Both the position numbers and the translations under genes were made by a program. Shown piece by piece: positions 61,401 to 64,000 of a stretch of 64,000 bases of DNA; position 1 is the stretch's first letter; the number at the start of each line of letters is the position of its first letter. The DNA comes from Serilophus lunatus. Taxonomy: Eukaryota; Chordata; Aves; Passeriformes; Eurylaimidae. Under the pieces are notes generated by a model that did no database searches, was not told where the DNA came from, and saw only the letters and a program-made list of their open reading frames with translations. The stretch lies in contig VXBA01010948.1 of the NCBI GenBank assembly GCA_013399895.1, positions 247,812 to 311,811 on the forward strand, read 5' to 3'.

Positions 61401-64000
61401 TTTAAATCAGTTAAACTTTGAAATGGGAGAGAAAATAAGCAGAAATTTAGATCTCGTGTTTAGCAAATTCGCTGAAATGAACGGTTACTTAAGGTTGAAT
61501 TTTTAATAAAAATGGTATTTGACTCCAGTGAGGGCAACTGAGATATTGTCTTTAATGCAATAAGAATTTGACTTAGGATGAATGTTTTAGGCCAAATGCT
61601 GCTCTCTATACTGAACAAGAGTATATATACTAAAAGGTGAAGTAAAATAGGAGCAGATTTACTTCAGGTGTTTGTCTGGCACAGTCATGCACTGTCTTAC
61701 AGAGGAGATGGATGACTACAGGTCCAAGGGCCACTTCTTCCCCTTGTTATCCAGCAGGGCAGTCCTCCCACCACAACAATTCCCAGGCACTGTAGAGCTC
61801 TCAAAGAAATACCAAACACTGATGGCATTTTTCGCCAAAAACCCATATATGATCCAAAGCCCTTTGCTGCCAGAACAACCCCTGGGATCGCCAGAGATTG
61901 GCCAAAAGTTAGAATAACCAGAAAGCATATATCAATAACATCCATTTTCTACTACTACTAAAGCACTAAGGGCATGTATCAACCTATTCAGGGGGGATTT
62001 TCCTGGGTAGGAAGATTTTGATTTTGCTGGGTAGTCCTCCAGTCCCGGCACCCAGACTTCTAGAAGCACCAGCTTTGTAACATGACTTGTGCACATGACC
62101 ATCTGCTCTAATGGCACCAAGCCTGCTTCTGAACTGGTGTAACACTTTTAACAGGGCATAGGCACCCATGAAAGATAGGATTAGAAGTGACATCTGCTCT
62201 GCAAGAGGCTTCTCCTGACGGCAAGAAGTGCCAAATTAGAGTCACATGTCTTATTATAAGGAATGACATCTGCTGCCACTTATAGCATTCTATCATCAAT
62301 AAATGCCTCTTCCCTGGAATTGCTGCTTTTAATTTGCTTCAAGACTGGCCTGGAGTGCCATATTTTGACACTTAAAGGTATATATAATTCTTGGTAAAAA
62401 TGTTAATGACATTCCAATGGTGATAGTGAATTCTCATCAGCTCTAGCTATCCATACTGGTTGTCACAGCTCACCAGGCTAGGAGAGGTTAAGCAATGCCC
62501 TAACAATTATCAGTGTTTAAGATCTGATAACATTCAGTCCTGCTCCTTCTCTGCCAAACTCCAACAACACGTGTGCTACAGATACATGGGATCATGCCAG
62601 ATCAAAACACTGGTAATGCTGTCTGCCTCATTCCTTGGCATAATGATGACTTCAGAGCATGCAATATGAGTTAAGGAGGGGAGATGTCATACTAAAACCT
62701 CAAGGAGGGAAGAGCCTTAGAGAGTCCCAGCTAGTCACTAATTAATTGAACGTTATGAGTTTGGGCACAGATCCTCAAAGCTGCTTAGAAACTTATCTCC
62801 TATTTCATTTCACATTCAAATTTAACTCACATTACTTATTCCTAATCACCATCTCAGCCCTGAGGGAGTTTCAAACCCACAGATGTCTCCATTTCAGAGT
62901 ACAAAGGATGCAAGTTGCTGAGTAGAACCTTCCGTGAATGCTGCACAGTGCTTTGGCTGGAGGAGAAAGGTGATGAAAGGCACCAAAGCTGTGCTTTGGA
63001 GACAGGCAGAAAGAGAGTCTTCTGAGCTGTTCAGGGCAGTTATTTGTTGTGCCCAGATCATCTTCTCGTCTTGGACAACATGCTGTTCAAGAAAAAATGC
63101 ATCTGCGAACATACTTTTCCCAGCCAACTTTCACAAATTCCTGGTAAGTGATGTACAACATGTACAGTGCTGCTCTGGGCTGACTCCTGTCTAGATCAGT
63201 GTTTTGTGGCTATTTTAGATGCCATATAGAAAAAAAAATCTATAGCAAAATAAAAATCTGACAAAAATTTTTGTGTAGCCTCAAGTTTCAACAATCAGGG
63301 AACATCTTTCAGTGGAAAGCTTTATTTCTCCCCCTTTTTCACTGGCTATACTGCATTTGAAGGCTTCAAAAATAAGCTTGACTTGTAGAAATCTGCTCAT
63401 TAACTGTTTTGATCACAAAACATCTCAACTTGTTTGATCAAACTAAGGTTTTTTTTAATAAACATTATCAGTTATGAGGAGCATGGATATAAAACTGAAA
63501 TTCAAAACCACCTTGAGAGAGAAACACACAAGCAAAATGGCCTTCTATTATAAATGGCATTATCCATGGAGAGTAAGCATAAATTTTCAATTACATTACC
63601 TGCTAAAAATTTTTCTTATCTCAAGTTTAATAAAAACTGTGCCTTTAGTAGATTATTTTGGTCAAAATTCAATTATTTTACAATAAGCTAATCTTACAAT
63701 TAGCAATACTAAATGCCATGACTAGTGATCCAGCTAAATAAACTTTGCAAAATAAACTAGCTATGATTATATTTCTATGAACTGAAGTAATCTATACCAG
63801 TTGACCTATAATATTTACTAGGAACAGATATTTAATTGCCTTTGTTTCACAAAATGAAAGCTCTTAAAAGTATAAAAAAGTAAAATTTTGTTGAAACCCA
63901 CAAGGGCTAAATAGAGGAGCTAGTTTCTTAAAAAATGACAGTGCCTTTATAGAAGAAATTATTTAACTTTTGTACTTGATAAATGTGGGGGCTTGGCGGG

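Larger units (their letters stand above)
53421..64000 (-). other. MTUS2: MTUS2 intron upstream of the 53-kb exon (continues out of the window)
   Basis: This begins, in transcript sense, beyond position 64000 and ends at the CTCCTGCAG acceptor. It contains the LTR-like repeat at about 55450-56410 and poly-A/poly-T tracts. I looked on the minus strand for the next upstream MTUS2 segment (the linker before FGNEEQ) and did not find it, so that exon lies outside. Nothing else could be identified in 56411-64000. Confidence 0.75.

Overview
The window reads as nuclear DNA of a bird. It carries several CR1 retrotransposon fragments with avian-type 3' ends, one avian LTR-like repeat, long AT-rich introns, and split coding exons with GT/AG borders. 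Most open reading frames in it are chance intronic frames. Nothing bacterial, plasmid or phage-like is visible.

The one protein-coding gene I can support is MTUS2 (TIP150/CAZIP, a microtubule plus-end coiled-coil protein), on the minus strand. Five internal coding exons lie in transcript order at 53420-53259, 41377-41279, 36241-36032, 9052-8986 and 2283-2069. Together they match a continuous stretch of the vertebrate protein as I recall it: the Ser/Pro-rich linker, then the start of the C-terminal coiled coil. The long N-terminal part must lie beyond position 64000, and the rest of the coiled coil before position 1.

Between the third and fourth exons, in a 27 kb intron, sits a CpG island at about 14990-16340. 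It is the only strongly CpG-rich region here and looks like an internal promoter. On the minus strand it contains a short frame at 15181-15128 that begins M-G-K-C-C-S-T-C, fits an N-myristoylation/palmitoylation signal, and ends in phase with the next MTUS2 exon. I propose it as the first coding exon of a short, membrane-anchored MTUS2 isoform.

The third exon (36241-36032) is 210 nt long, but the phases of its neighbours need a length of 3n+2. Its two halves are each clearly MTUS2-like in different frames. The sequence therefore has an indel near a C4 run at 36180-36183, from an assembly error or a real allele. A real frameshift would stop the long isoform before the coiled coil but would spare a transcript starting in the CpG island.

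The rest is intron. It holds CR1 fragments (13200-13337, 25560-25984, 28574-28832, 47430-48460), an LTR-like element (about 55450-56410), a 97-bp near-perfect direct duplication (931-1027 and 2696-2792), a 71-bp repeat pair flanking the frameshifted exon, and simple repeats. No RNA genes, CRISPR arrays or other conserved coding genes were found.
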